DNA from: Pseudomonas sp. FEN
GTDB lineage: Bacteria; Pseudomonadota; Gammaproteobacteria; Pseudomonadales; Pseudomonadaceae
Direction of reading: 5' to 3'
NCBI RefSeq assembly: GCF_904067045.1
Contig: NZ_CAJFDC010000013.1
Coordinates: 186,001-250,000, forward strand
Length of the DNA stretch: 64,000 nt
Of the stretch, positions 54,418-63,520 are shown piece by piece. Under the pieces are notes generated by a model. It was not told where the DNA came from, did no database searches, and worked only from the letters and a program-made list of their open reading frames with translations. Numbering within the stretch: the first letter of the stretch is position 1; every line of letters starts with the position of its first letter. The translations under genes and the position numbers were made by a program.

Positions 54418-55185
54418 TCAGTGCTTGCCCAGGTAGAAGTCGTGCAAGTCGCCACGGGCCAGCAATTCATCCGCCGTGCCGCTGAGCACCACCCGACCGG
54501 TGTCGAGCACATGGGCCTGGGTCGCGTATTTCAACGCTACGTTAATGTTTTGTTCGGCAATCAGGAAGCTGACCTGCCGCTCACGATTGAGCTGCGCGAC
54601 AATCTCGTAGATTTCCTCGACGATAATAGGCGCCAGGCCCATGGAAGGCTCGTCGAGCAAGACCAACGTCGGCCGCGTCATCAAGGCCCGACCGATGGCG
54701 ACCATCTGCTGCTCGCCACCGGAGGTCAGCCCGGCCTGGGTCTTGCGCTTGGTTTTCAGGCGTGGAAACCAGGCATACAGCCGCTCCAGGTCGTCCTGCA
54801 TCTGCCGTCGACTCAGGCCACGCACAAAACCACCGCTGCGCAGGTTGTCCTCCACCGTCAACTGACCGAACACATGCCGCCCCTCCAGCACATGCACCAG
54901 GCCGTCGCGCACACGCTGGCTCGGGTCGACCGCCAGGCTGTCACGTCCCTGGAAGTGAATGCTGCCGCGCGTGACCTGTGCCCGCTCGGCCCGCACCAGC
55001 CCGGAGATGGCCTTGAGGGTGGTGCTTTTACCGGCGCCATTGGCCCCGAGCAAGGCGACGATGCCGCCCTTGGGCACACTCAGGGACACCCCGGACACCG
55101 CCAGGATCGTCCGGTCATAGATCACCTCGATGTCCGAGACCTGCAACAGCGGTGCGGCGCTGGCTTCAAGCGCGGGTTGGCCCAT
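54418..55185 (-). CDS. Branched-chain-amino-acid-type ABC ATPase (LivF-like)
   Basis: A 255-residue ATPase. Walker A GANGAGKSTT lies at about 43-52, signature TSGGEQQMVAIGRALMT near 143, and Walker B LVLLDEPSMGLAP follows. The length and the missing C-terminal extension fit LivF. It is coupled by three bases to the binding-protein gene upstream. It acts with LivG on the LivH/LivM permeases. Confidence 0.92.
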   Translation of the reverse strand: MGQPALEASAAPLLQVSDIEVIYDRTILAVSGVSLSVPKGGIVALLGANGAGKSTTLKAISGLVRAERAQVTRGSIHFQGRDSLAVDPSQRVRDGLVHVLEGRHVFGQLTVEDNLRSGGFVRGLSRRQMQDDLERLYAWFPRLKTKRKTQAGLTSGGEQQMVAIGRALMTRPTLVLLDEPSMGLAPIIVEEIYEIVAQLNRERQVSFLIAEQNINVALKYATQAHVLDTGRVVLSGTADELLARGDLHDFYLGKH

Positions 55186-55188
55186 GGT

Positions 55189-56529
55189 TCACTCACCCGC
55201 CGCGCAGGTGCGCGGAGTCAGGTGTTTTTCCTCGGCGAAGGCCGCCGACTTCGCGTCGATCAGCGGCCGCAACAACGCCCGATCCGCCGCGATCCAATCG
55301 CTGACCAGGCTCCAGTGGCTACCGTCCCATTGCTGGACCCGCGCCGATCCACCGCCTTCATGATCGCTGCAGGACAGCTTCAGGTTCTGCATCAGGCCGT
55401 AGAAGCCCATGGCCTTGAGTCGCGCATCGTCGATGTCCAGGTGTTCCAATCCCCAGCGCCCTTCTTCGCCCTGCAACGGGCGTTTGCCGAACTTGCCCTG
55501 CCCGGTGCGAATCGCTTCCACCGCAATCGCCGCGTTCACCAGCCCGGAGTTGTAGTAGACGCTGCCGAAGTTGCCCAGGTCCTTGAGGTCGCTCTTGCCC
55601 TTGTCGAGGATGTACTGCTTGAGACGCTTGTGAATCTCGAAGTCCGTGCCCGCCGGGTAAGGTGTCAGCGCCAGGTAACCCTTGGCCGCCGCGCCAGCCG
55701 GCAATACGTCTTCGCTGGAGCTGGCCCAGATATCGCCGACGATATGGTCAACCGGGAAACCAAAACGTGCGGCGGTCTTGACCGCCACCGGCGTCGACAC
55801 GCCCCAGGTGCGCAGGAACACCCAGTCCGGGTTGAGCTGGCGGATCTGCCGCCATTGCGCCGACTGTTCGTTGCCCGGATCGGCCACTGGAATCTGGATA
55901 TTCTCGAAGCCGTATTTTTCCGCCAGCAGTTTCAGCGGCCCGAGGGTTTCGCGACCATAGGCCGAGTCGTGGTAGACGGTGGCGATCTTCTTGCCCTTGA
56001 GTTTGTCGAAACCGCCCTCGCGCTGGGCGATATAGTTCACCAGGGTCGAGGCTTCGCTGTAGAAGGTCAGCATCACCGGGAAGTTATAAGGGAAGACCTT
56101 GCCGTCGGTGGCCTCGGTGCGCCCGTAACCGAGGGTGATCAGCGGGATCTTGTCGACTTCCGCGCGTTCGCTCAGGGCGTAGGCCGCCGGCGCGCCGTTG
56201 GGCTGATAGACCGCCACTGGCGCGCCATCCAGGCCGTTCTTGAAGCGCTCATAGCACTCGATGCCCTTCTCCGCCGTCCATTCGGTCTCGCACTCCTGCC
56301 AGACCAGCTTGACGCCGTTGATCCCGCCCTCCGCGTCGTTGATGTAATTGAGGTAGTCGATCATCCCGGCCCAGACCTGCACGCCGCTGGAGGCATAGGC
56401 ACCGACCCGATAGGTGGCCAGGGGAAAGAACTGCTGGTCGGACGAAGCCTCGGCCATCGGACTCATCGTGCCGAGAACTGTCAGGGCCAGGGCCGTGGCG
56501 GCCAGTGATCGTTTGAAAAGTGCACGCAT
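55189..56529 (-). CDS. Branched-chain-type ABC substrate-binding protein (family 4)
   Basis: A 446-residue periplasmic binding protein. The N-terminal signal (ATALALTVLGTMSPMAEA) is followed by a Leu/Ile/Val-BP fold with VYHDSAYGRETLGPLKLLAE and IRQLNPDWVFLRTWG. The family binds amides, aromatic acids or amino acids. Linkage to an acyl-CoA-synthetase-like gene and sulfur-type oxidoreductases makes a carboxylic or sulfonated ligand plausible; the ligand is not known. Confidence 0.9.
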   Translation of the reverse strand: MRALFKRSLAATALALTVLGTMSPMAEASSDQQFFPLATYRVGAYASSGVQVWAGMIDYLNYINDAEGGINGVKLVWQECETEWTAEKGIECYERFKNGLDGAPVAVYQPNGAPAAYALSERAEVDKIPLITLGYGRTEATDGKVFPYNFPVMLTFYSEASTLVNYIAQREGGFDKLKGKKIATVYHDSAYGRETLGPLKLLAEKYGFENIQIPVADPGNEQSAQWRQIRQLNPDWVFLRTWGVSTPVAVKTAARFGFPVDHIVGDIWASSSEDVLPAGAAAKGYLALTPYPAGTDFEIHKRLKQYILDKGKSDLKDLGNFGSVYYNSGLVNAAIAVEAIRTGQGKFGKRPLQGEEGRWGLEHLDIDDARLKAMGFYGLMQNLKLSCSDHEGGGSARVQQWDGSHWSLVSDWIAADRALLRPLIDAKSAAFAEEKHLTPRTCAAGE

Positions 56530-56565
56530 GGTGGAAAGGTTCTCCAGGTATGGGAAGTCGCCAAG

Positions 56566-57615
56566 TCAGAAGCGCAACGGCCAGTGCCGCAGCCGCTCGC
56601 GGGTATTGCTCAGCAGGCGGATCAGTCCTTCTGGTTCCTTGATCAGGAACAGGATGATCAGCACGCCAAAGATGATTTTCTGCAGGTTCTGCAACTGCCC
56701 GGCATCCACCGCCCCGCCGAGCAAGGCCTGCCCAAGGTGGCTGAGCAGGATCGGCAGCAGGCAGATAAAGGCCGCGCCGACGAAGTTGCCGGCGATGCTG
56801 CCCATGCCGCCGATAATGATGATGAAAAGGATCTGGAACGACCGATTGATATCGAAGCTGCCGGCGCTGGCCGTGCCCAGGTAGGCGAACGCCCACAGCG
56901 CCCCGGCGATACCCAGGTAGAAGGAGCTGACGGCAAACGCCAGGCGCTTGTAGCGTGCTACCGGGATGCCGATGACGGCCGCGGCGGTGTCCATGTCGCG
57001 GATCGCCATCCAGTTGCGCCCGGTCTGGCTATTCACCAGGTTGCGCGCGACCCAGGTCAGCAGCAACACCGTGACCAGGGTCAACAGGTAGCGGCCCAGC
57101 GGGGTATTCAGGTCATGCCCGAGCAACGCCAGGCTCGGCGCGGAAATGGTCCCGGACGAGCCGTAGTTGTAGAACCAGGGAAACTTGACGAACAACCACT
57201 CGAGGAAAAACTGCGCGGCCAGGGTGGTGACCATCAGGTAGAAACCCTTGATCCGCGAGCTGGGCAGGCCGAACAGGAAGCCCACCAGGCCGCTGATAAT
57301 GCCGCCACCGAGCAGCGCCAGGGGCAAGCCGAGTTCCGGCAGGCGCAGCAGAAAACCGTAGGTGGCAAAGGCCCCCACCGCCATGAAGCCCGCCGCGCCG
57401 ACCGAGGTCTGTCCGGTGTAGCCGGTCAGCAGATTGAGCCCCAGTCCCGCCAGGGACAGCACCAGGAACGGGATCAGGATCGCACTCAGCCAATAGTCGT
57501 TGCCCACCAGCGGCACGATGCCGAACGCCAGCACCAGCAGGCCGAGCAACGACCACGGCAGGCGCCGTTCTACCAGCACCCAGGGTGCCGTTTCACTCAT
57601 CACGGGAACAGACAT
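56566..57615 (-). CDS. Branched-chain-type ABC permease (LivM-like)
   Basis: A 349-residue inner-membrane permease with about ten hydrophobic helices. LNLLTGYTGQTSVGAAGFMAVGAF (about residues 58-80) is the LivM signature, and RDMDTAAAVIGIPVARYKR is the coupling loop. It lies three bases after livH. The start is either the ATG at 57615 or a second one five codons later. Confidence 0.92.
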   Translation of the reverse strand: MSVPVMSETAPWVLVERRLPWSLLGLLVLAFGIVPLVGNDYWLSAILIPFLVLSLAGLGLNLLTGYTGQTSVGAAGFMAVGAFATYGFLLRLPELGLPLALLGGGIISGLVGFLFGLPSSRIKGFYLMVTTLAAQFFLEWLFVKFPWFYNYGSSGTISAPSLALLGHDLNTPLGRYLLTLVTVLLLTWVARNLVNSQTGRNWMAIRDMDTAAAVIGIPVARYKRLAFAVSSFYLGIAGALWAFAYLGTASAGSFDINRSFQILFIIIIGGMGSIAGNFVGAAFICLLPILLSHLGQALLGGAVDAGQLQNLQKIIFGVLIILFLIKEPEGLIRLLSNTRERLRHWPLRF

Positions 57616-57618
57616 GCT

Positions 57619-58500
57619 TCAGACTCGCTCGATGGCCCGCTCGCCGAACAGGCCGGCCGGGCGGATATACAGGAAGGCCAACGCCAGGACATAGGCGAAC
57701 CAGGGGGTGATGCCGCCACCGATCAGCGGCCCGATATAGACTTCGGCGAGGTTCTCGGCGGCGCCGACGATCAGCCCGCCGACAATCGCCCCGCCGATCG
57801 AGGTGAAGCCACCAATGATCAACACCGGCAAGGCCTTGAGCACCACCAGCGACAGGGAAAACTGCACCCCTTGGCGCGCGCCCCAGAGCAGGCCCGCCAC
57901 CAGGCCGACACAGCCGGCCACCGCCCAGACGATCTGCCAGATGCGATTGAGGTTGATGCCAATCGACAGCGCCGCCGTGGTGTCGTCGGCCACCGCCCGC
58001 AGCGATATGCCGATCCGGGTCTTGTTGAACAGCAGCGCCAGGACCACGACCAGCACCACGGCGGTGGCGGCGGCAATCAGGTCGAACTGGCTGAGCATCA
58101 CCCCGTGGACAAACAGCGGCACGTCGTCGATGCCCAGGTCCAGCGCGCGGACCTGTGAACCCATCAGCCCTTGCGCCAGGCCCTCGATAATGAAGGACAG
58201 GCCGAGAGTGGCCATGAACAAGGTGATCTGCGAGCGATTGACCAACGGCCGCAACACCAGGCGCTCGATCAGCAGCGCACCGATCACCATCACCCCGACC
58301 GCCAGCAGCAGCGCCAGGGCGAACGGCACGCCTTGATCGTGCAGGCTGACGAAAGTCAGGGCGGCGAACAGCAGCATCGCGCCCTGGGCGAAATTGAACA
58401 CACCACTGGCCTTGTAGATCAGCACGAAGCCGATGGCGACCAGCGAATACAGGGTCCCGGCGAGCAAGCCGCCGATCAGGGTCTCTAGGAAAAACGCCAT
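57619..58500 (-). CDS. Branched-chain-type ABC permease (LivH-like)
   Basis: A 293-residue permease with about eight helices. LVAIGFVLIYKASGVFNFAQ near residue 20 and LRAVADDTTAALSIGIN are LivH markers, and the C-terminal GGFTSIGGAIVGGLIVG closes the family pattern. Its start overlaps the livG stop by one base. Confidence 0.92.
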   Translation of the reverse strand: MAFFLETLIGGLLAGTLYSLVAIGFVLIYKASGVFNFAQGAMLLFAALTFVSLHDQGVPFALALLLAVGVMVIGALLIERLVLRPLVNRSQITLFMATLGLSFIIEGLAQGLMGSQVRALDLGIDDVPLFVHGVMLSQFDLIAAATAVVLVVVLALLFNKTRIGISLRAVADDTTAALSIGINLNRIWQIVWAVAGCVGLVAGLLWGARQGVQFSLSLVVLKALPVLIIGGFTSIGGAIVGGLIVGAAENLAEVYIGPLIGGGITPWFAYVLALAFLYIRPAGLFGERAIERV

Positions 58501-59276
58501 CAGTGCACGGCTCCCAGGTAGGCCGCGATCACCTCGGGATTGCCCTGCACCTCGGCCGGCGTACCGTCGCCGACCTTGCGCCCGTAATCGAGTACCACCA
58601 CATGATCGGACAAGCCCATCACCACCCCCATGTCATGTTCGATCAGCACCACGGTGGTGCCGAGGTCGCGATTGACGTCGGCGATAAACCGCGCCATTTC
58701 CTGTTTTTCTTCGGCGTTCATGCCGGCCATCGGTTCGTCCAGCAGCAACAGCGTGGGCCCGGCGATCAGCGCGCGCCCCAGCTCCACGCGTTTTTGCCGG
58801 CCATAGGACAAGGTGCCCACCGGCACATCGCGCACGGCCTGCAGCTCCAGCAACTGGAGAATGTGCTGGGCCTTGCGGCGAAAGGCTTCCGCCTCCCGCC
58901 GCGCCCGGGGCAGGCCCAGGGCCTGTTCGAGAAAGTGGCTGCGCATATGCCGCGACAGACCGGTCAGGAGGTTGTCGATCACGCTCATCTTCTTGAACAG
59001 CGCATTGTTCTGGAAGGTCCGGCCAATGCCGCGACGGGCCGCGTCCAGGGGATCGATGCGGCGAAAGCGCTGCCGCGCGAAGACGATCTCGCCGCTGTCG
59101 AAGCGGTAGACCCCGTTCAACAGGTTGAGCAACGAGCTCTTGCCCGCGCCGTTGGGCCCGATCAGGGCGCAGATCTCACCGCGTAGCACGTCGAACGACA
59201 GTTCGTTGATGGCCTTGACCCCTTTGAACGACAGCGACACGCCGCGCACTTGCAAAATCGGTTCGAGGGTACTCAT
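58500..59276 (-). CDS. Branched-chain-type ABC ATPase (LivG-like)
   Basis: A 258-residue ATPase with Walker A GPNGAGKSSLL, signature LSYGRQKRVELGRALI and Walker B LLLLDEPMAGMN. The LivG-specific C-terminus (GKVGDGTPAEVQGNPEVIAAYLG-type) is present. The ATG overlaps the stop of the AMP-binding gene (ATGA), which fixes the start against a longer frame. Confidence 0.92.
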   Translation of the reverse strand: MSTLEPILQVRGVSLSFKGVKAINELSFDVLRGEICALIGPNGAGKSSLLNLLNGVYRFDSGEIVFARQRFRRIDPLDAARRGIGRTFQNNALFKKMSVIDNLLTGLSRHMRSHFLEQALGLPRARREAEAFRRKAQHILQLLELQAVRDVPVGTLSYGRQKRVELGRALIAGPTLLLLDEPMAGMNAEEKQEMARFIADVNRDLGTTVVLIEHDMGVVMGLSDHVVVLDYGRKVGDGTPAEVQGNPEVIAAYLGAVH

Positions 59277-60268
59277 GCGCTTTTCCGTCCCGGGGCATCG
59301 ACCCGCCATTGATTGAAGGCCGCCGGTACGTTCGATGGTGTTGCCGGTTGCCAGATGTATTGCAGACGTTGGAAGCCCAGCAAGCGCCGCACACGTTGCT
59401 TGAGCAAACGGGCCACGAGCCGTTCGGGATGGGCCAGCGCCCACTCGCACAGGCGCCGGCGCCAACTGCCCGGAGGGGCCAGGCGTTGGTCGATTTCGTC
59501 CGCCAGCGTCTGCAGGCGTTCCGCTGACAGCAACAGGCCGGACGGCGCGACCTCGCCGCGATCACGACTGGCGCTGTCGCGGCTCTCCGGGAAGGCCAGG
59601 CCGTGGCCGCCGTGCAGCCACTGCTCCAGCACCACGCTCAAGCCGCCCTGCCAGTGGGTATCTTCTTCGCTCCACAATGGCGGCTGGAGACTCGCCGCGC
59701 GCCACAACACTTGCGGGCGTGGCTCCTGGCTGTTGCCACCGAGACTGGCGAAGGCGAGCACGCGTTGCCTGGGTGAACCGGGTAGGCGTCCGGGCAATTG
59801 ATTGGCGATCAGTACCGTGGGGACGGTGCTGGAATCAGCGGCAGCGAGCCAGTCGAGCAGTTGCTGGCCGTTGTCGACAAACCCGTGGCTGGGTTGCAGG
59901 CGCCAGAAGGTCTGGCCGAGGGTTTCGGCGGTCAGGTCCGGGGCCAGGCTCAAGACCTTGCCGCCAATGGAATGAGCGGCCAGTGCCAGCAGCAACAGGT
60001 TCGGTTCCAGGACACCGCTGACGGCCAGCCGCGAGTCGGCGCTGAAGCCCTGCTGGCGCAGGCCGTCGGCCAGGCGCTCGACTTCGCGCAAGGCATCGAT
60101 CCAGCGCCAGCTGTGCCATTGTCCGTGGCGCTTGTGACGCAAGGCCGCCTGCAACGGACTGACCTGGGCCCAGTGGCGCAGTTGCTCAAGGGCACCGGGG
60201 AAGATCGAGACCGTTTCAGGGTGCGGCGGATGGATAACGGGCGGACGTTTCAGTTCGTGCACGCTCAT
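59273..60268 (-). CDS. Truncated AMP-dependent acyl-CoA-synthetase-like protein
   Basis: A 331-residue protein. The N-terminal part resembles long-chain acyl-CoA synthetases (RHGQWHSWRWIDALREVERL at 47-66, then LRQQGFSADSRLAVSGVLEP). The STGTTGxPKG-type phosphate loop, the adenine motif and the C-terminal A8/A10 lid are all absent, whereas family members are usually above 600 residues. It cannot activate a carboxylate as is. A full-length AMP-binding gene often heads this type of Liv operon, so this looks like a degenerate version. Coupled to livG by ATGA. Confidence 0.65.
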   Translation of the reverse strand: MSVHELKRPPVIHPPHPETVSIFPGALEQLRHWAQVSPLQAALRHKRHGQWHSWRWIDALREVERLADGLRQQGFSADSRLAVSGVLEPNLLLLALAAHSIGGKVLSLAPDLTAETLGQTFWRLQPSHGFVDNGQQLLDWLAAADSSTVPTVLIANQLPGRLPGSPRQRVLAFASLGGNSQEPRPQVLWRAASLQPPLWSEEDTHWQGGLSVVLEQWLHGGHGLAFPESRDSASRDRGEVAPSGLLLSAERLQTLADEIDQRLAPPGSWRRRLCEWALAHPERLVARLLKQRVRRLLGFQRLQYIWQPATPSNVPAAFNQWRVDAPGRKSA

Positions 60269-60289
60269 GGGCTCACCTCGTTCAGTCAA

Positions 60290-60437
60290 TGTGGCGAGGG
60301 GGCTTGCCCCCGTTGGGGTGCGAAGCGCCCCTAAAACCAGTGATCGCGGTGTGTCAGGTAGAACACGGCAATCAGTTTTGCGACTGCTTCGCAGTCGAGA
60401 GTGGCGGTGCGGCGTCCCGACAAGCCCGCTCGCCACA
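60290..60437. repeat. REPIN-like inverted pair of REP elements
   Basis: TGTGGCGAGGGGGCTTGCCC at the left end is matched on the other strand at the right end by TGTGGCGAGCGGGCTTGTC. Each is followed by a small hairpin (GGTGCGAAGCGCC and GACTGCTTCGCAGTC). This is the form of REP palindromes in fluorescens-group Pseudomonas. It fills the gap between the LLM monooxygenase and the AMP-binding gene. Confidence 0.8.
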
Positions 60438-60465
60438 AACAGTTCTATCGCCATGGAGTGGCTGA

Positions 60466-61863
60466 TCAGGCCGATCGCAGGCTCTTCCCGCGCGACGCCG
60501 CCAGGTCCCGATACCCCGCCCCCGGATGGATATCCGCCAGCTTCGGCCCCGCGCCGAAGAGCTTCTCGCGCAAGGTCCCCGGGGTGTACTCGGTCTTGTA
60601 CACACCGCGCTTCTGCAACTCCGGCACCAACAAGTCCACCGCATCGACAAAGGTCTCGTGGGTCAGTGCATAGGCCAGGTTGAAACCATCGACATCGGTC
60701 TCTTCAACCCACTCCTGCAACAGGTCCGCCACGGTTTCCGGGCTGCCGACAAACAACGGCCCGAAGCCACCGATCCCGACCCAATCCGCCAGCTCGTTAG
60801 GCGTCCAGATCCGGTTCGGGTCGGCCGTGGAAAAGCTCTCCACCGCCGACTGGATAGCGTTGGTGTGCACATGCCGCAACGGTTCATCGGGCTTGAACTG
60901 ACTGAAGTCGATCCCGGTCCAGCCCGAGATCAGCGCCATGGCACCCTCGTAGCTGACATAGGATCTGTATTCCTCGAACTTGGCCTTGGCCTTGGCGTCG
61001 GTCTCGCCGAGAATCACCGTCTGCAGGTTGAAGATCAGGATGCTCCTCGGGTCCCGACCGGCCTCGGCCGCGCGCCGACGGATATCGGCCACGAGTTTTT
61101 TCAGCAGGACCTTGGACGGCGCGGCGACGAACACGCACTCGGCATGCTCGGCGGCGAACTGCTTGCCACGACTGGACGCGCCGGCCTGGTAGAGTACCGG
61201 CGTGCGTTGCGGCGACGGTTCGCAGAGGTGGATGCCGGGCACCTGGAAGTGCTTGCCGACATGCTGGATCTCGTGGATCTTGCTCGGGTCGCTGAACACC
61301 TTGCGCGTCCGGTCACGCAGGATCGCGCCGTCTTCCCAACTGCCTTCCCAGAGCTTGTAGCAGACCTCCAGATACTCTTCGGCATAGTCGTAACGCGCGT
61401 CATGTTCGGTCTGGGCGCGCTGGCCAAGGTTCTTCGCGCCGCTTTCCAGGTACGAGGTGACGATGTTCCAACCGGCGCGGCCCTTGGTCAGGTGGTCCAG
61501 GGTGGAAAGGCGTCGGGCAAACGGATACGGGTGCTCGAACGACAGCGAGGCGGTGAGACCGAAGCCCAGGTGCTCGGTGACCAGCGCCATGGGCGGGATC
61601 AACTGCAACGGATCATTCACCGGCACCTGGGTCGCCTGGCGGATCGCCGCGTCGCCATTGCCGTTGTAGACGTCATAGATGCCCAGCACATCGGCGATAA
61701 ACAGGCCGTCGAACTTGCCCCGTTCGAGGATCTTCGCCAGGTCGGTCCAGTACTCCAGGTCCTTGTATTGCCAGGAACGGTCCCGTGGATGGGCCCACAG
61801 CCCGGGTGACTGATGGCCGACGCAGTTCATGTCGAAGGCATTGAGGCGGATTTCACGGGACAT
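60466..61863 (-). CDS. LLM-class flavin-dependent monooxygenase (NtaA/SnaA/DszA family)
   Basis: A 465-residue bacterial-luciferase-like monooxygenase using reduced FMN and O2. The N-terminal LNAFDMNCVGHQSPGLWAHP, GRAGWNIVTSYLESGAKNLG and PVLYQAGASSRGKQFAAEHA are family markers (NtaA/SnaA/SoxA). Such enzymes attack nitrilotriacetate, dibenzothiophene sulfone, alkyl sulfones and similar compounds. The neighbouring SfnB-type oxidoreductase points to organosulfur use. No flavin reductase gene is visible nearby. The start MSREIRL matches family length. Confidence 0.88.
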   Translation of the reverse strand: MSREIRLNAFDMNCVGHQSPGLWAHPRDRSWQYKDLEYWTDLAKILERGKFDGLFIADVLGIYDVYNGNGDAAIRQATQVPVNDPLQLIPPMALVTEHLGFGLTASLSFEHPYPFARRLSTLDHLTKGRAGWNIVTSYLESGAKNLGQRAQTEHDARYDYAEEYLEVCYKLWEGSWEDGAILRDRTRKVFSDPSKIHEIQHVGKHFQVPGIHLCEPSPQRTPVLYQAGASSRGKQFAAEHAECVFVAAPSKVLLKKLVADIRRRAAEAGRDPRSILIFNLQTVILGETDAKAKAKFEEYRSYVSYEGAMALISGWTGIDFSQFKPDEPLRHVHTNAIQSAVESFSTADPNRIWTPNELADWVGIGGFGPLFVGSPETVADLLQEWVEETDVDGFNLAYALTHETFVDAVDLLVPELQKRGVYKTEYTPGTLREKLFGAGPKLADIHPGAGYRDLAASRGKSLRSA

Positions 61864-62308
61864 CGACAGCACTCCTGGCGTCCGGCGGAACCACACCATT
61901 GAGGCGGAAATCACCGATCAGGCGGTATTTGAGATGCAACGGATCCTGCAGCGGATCATGGCTGGGTGGCCACTCGCTGCGCTGGCCGGTCAGCTCCAGT
62001 TCGACCTGGCCGACCTGCGCCAGGGCGTCGCTGCTGGCGATACTGGCCTCGGCGACCGCGATGACTTTTTCGGCCGCGTCCTGGCCGCCAGCGGCAATGT
62101 GCTCGGCGCGCTCCAGCAGGGCCGCCGCCACGTCAATGCGAATCCACAGGTCGCCAAACTTGCCGATCACTTGGGGATCGGTCGCCAACCGGGCATGGGT
62201 ACGCACAACACCCAGGGTCCGCTCCAGGACTTGGCGGGCGTGGTGCAGATCGCCCGCCACCTGCGCCAGGGTGGGTTGTTGGCTGATGGGAGAAGTCAAT
62301 GCGTTCAT
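61853..62308 (-). CDS. Small acyl-CoA-dehydrogenase C-terminal-like protein
   Basis: A 151-residue helical protein resembling the C-terminal helix bundle of SfnB-like acyl-CoA dehydrogenases: its end LHLKYRLIGDFRLNGVVPP parallels WKYHLIGNYLLNGVKP of the neighbouring SfnB protein. It lacks the FAD- and substrate-binding N-terminal domains. It lies nine bases after sfnB and overlaps the LLM gene by 11, so the three are co-transcribed. It may be a partner subunit or a duplicated fragment. Confidence 0.65.
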   Translation of the reverse strand: MNALTSPISQQPTLAQVAGDLHHARQVLERTLGVVRTHARLATDPQVIGKFGDLWIRIDVAAALLERAEHIAAGGQDAAEKVIAVAEASIASSDALAQVGQVELELTGQRSEWPPSHDPLQDPLHLKYRLIGDFRLNGVVPPDARSAVDVP

Positions 62309-62317
62309 CGTGAGCTC

Positions 62318-63520
62318 CTAGTTCCAGGCATGTCGGGCCGGTTTGACGCCGTTGAGCAAGTAATTGCCGATCAGGTGGTATTTCCAGCGGGCCGGGTCAT
62401 GCAGGGTGTGCGTGCGGGCATTGCGCCAATGGCGATCGAGGTTGTGCCTGGCCGATACCGAACGGGTACCGGCCAGTTCGAAAAGCTTGCTGCTGGCCAG
62501 CAGCGCGATTTCGGCGGACAGCACCTTGGCCTCGGCCACCACCACCGAGGCCAGGGCGACGCTGTCTTCGCTGGGCTGCGCCAGCGCGTGGTCGACCGCC
62601 TGCCCGGCCTTGTCCAGGATCGCTTCGGTGCCGTGCACCCGCCACTCCAGGTCGCCGATGGCGGCCTGGGTGAACGGGTCCTGCCAACCATGTTCCTGCT
62701 GGCTGTCGATCCAGGGCCGGGCCTGACGGGCATGCTGCTTGGTTGCTTCGAGGGCGCCGAGGGCAATGCCGGTGTCGACGGCGGCCTGGATAATCTGCGA
62801 AATCGGGCCGCTGGCGGTGGGCAGGTCAAAGGCCTTGTGCGCTGGAATCACGCTGCTGCGCGGCACCCGCACGTCGTTGAACAAGGCGTTGCCGCTGGCG
62901 GTGGTGCGCTGGCCGAAGCCATCCCAGTTATCGACGATGGTCAGGCCCGGGGCACCCTGTTCGACAAAGGCGATCTGTGCCTGGCCGGCCTCGTCGAGCC
63001 CGACCACCGGGACGATATGGGCGAACAAGGCACCGGTGCAGTAGAACTTTTCACCGTCGATGCGCGCGCTGTCGCCGTCAAAACGGATACGGGTGTCGAA
63101 GGTGCCGGCGTTCTTGCTCTTGGCTTCGGAAAACGCGTTGCCGAAACGATAGCCTTGCAGCACCTTGGCGAAGTAATACTGCTTTTGTTCCGCGCTACCG
63201 GTGTGCAGCAGGATATCCACCAGGCCGAGATGGTTCTGCGGTATCTGCCCGAGGGACGAGTCGGCGGCCGAAATGATCTTGATGACTTGCGCCACCGTCA
63301 CATAGGAAACGCCGGCACCGCCGTAGGCCTTGGGAACGGTAATGCCCCACAGGCCGCTGGCGGCGAATTCGTCGAGTTCGGCGGCTGGCAGGCGCCGCTC
63401 GCGGTCACGCACGCCGGCCTCGACGGCAAAACGCGCGGCGAGGGTCCTGGCCGTGGCAATGGCCTCTTCATCCGAACGGATGACATGGGCGGTGTAAGCA
63501 GGTTTGGCGACAGTTGTCAT
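62318..63520 (-). CDS. sfnB: SfnB-family sulfur-acquisition oxidoreductase
   Basis: A 400-residue acyl-CoA-dehydrogenase-fold flavoprotein. AELDEFAASGLWGITVPKAYGG and SLGQIPQNHLGLVDILL are typical of the SfnB/DszC-like branch, and SVSARHNLDRHWRNARTHTL near the C-terminus holds the conserved active-site region. SfnB/SfnC-like proteins belong to dimethyl sulfone and sulfonate use under sulfate limitation. The start MTTVAKP is chosen for family length. It is the first gene of the minus-strand operon; the promoter should lie in the A/T-rich stretch at 63580-63620. Confidence 0.85.
   Translation of the reverse strand: MTTVAKPAYTAHVIRSDEEAIATARTLAARFAVEAGVRDRERRLPAAELDEFAASGLWGITVPKAYGGAGVSYVTVAQVIKIISAADSSLGQIPQNHLGLVDILLHTGSAEQKQYYFAKVLQGYRFGNAFSEAKSKNAGTFDTRIRFDGDSARIDGEKFYCTGALFAHIVPVVGLDEAGQAQIAFVEQGAPGLTIVDNWDGFGQRTTASGNALFNDVRVPRSSVIPAHKAFDLPTASGPISQIIQAAVDTGIALGALEATKQHARQARPWIDSQQEHGWQDPFTQAAIGDLEWRVHGTEAILDKAGQAVDHALAQPSEDSVALASVVVAEAKVLSAEIALLASSKLFELAGTRSVSARHNLDRHWRNARTHTLHDPARWKYHLIGNYLLNGVKPARHAWN

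Noticed and set aside
54373..58158. Long plus-strand frames (711 and 524 codons) across the Liv genes
   Set aside because: The minus strand encodes five clear Liv components with ATGA overlaps; the plus frames are His/Gln/Arg-rich shadows.
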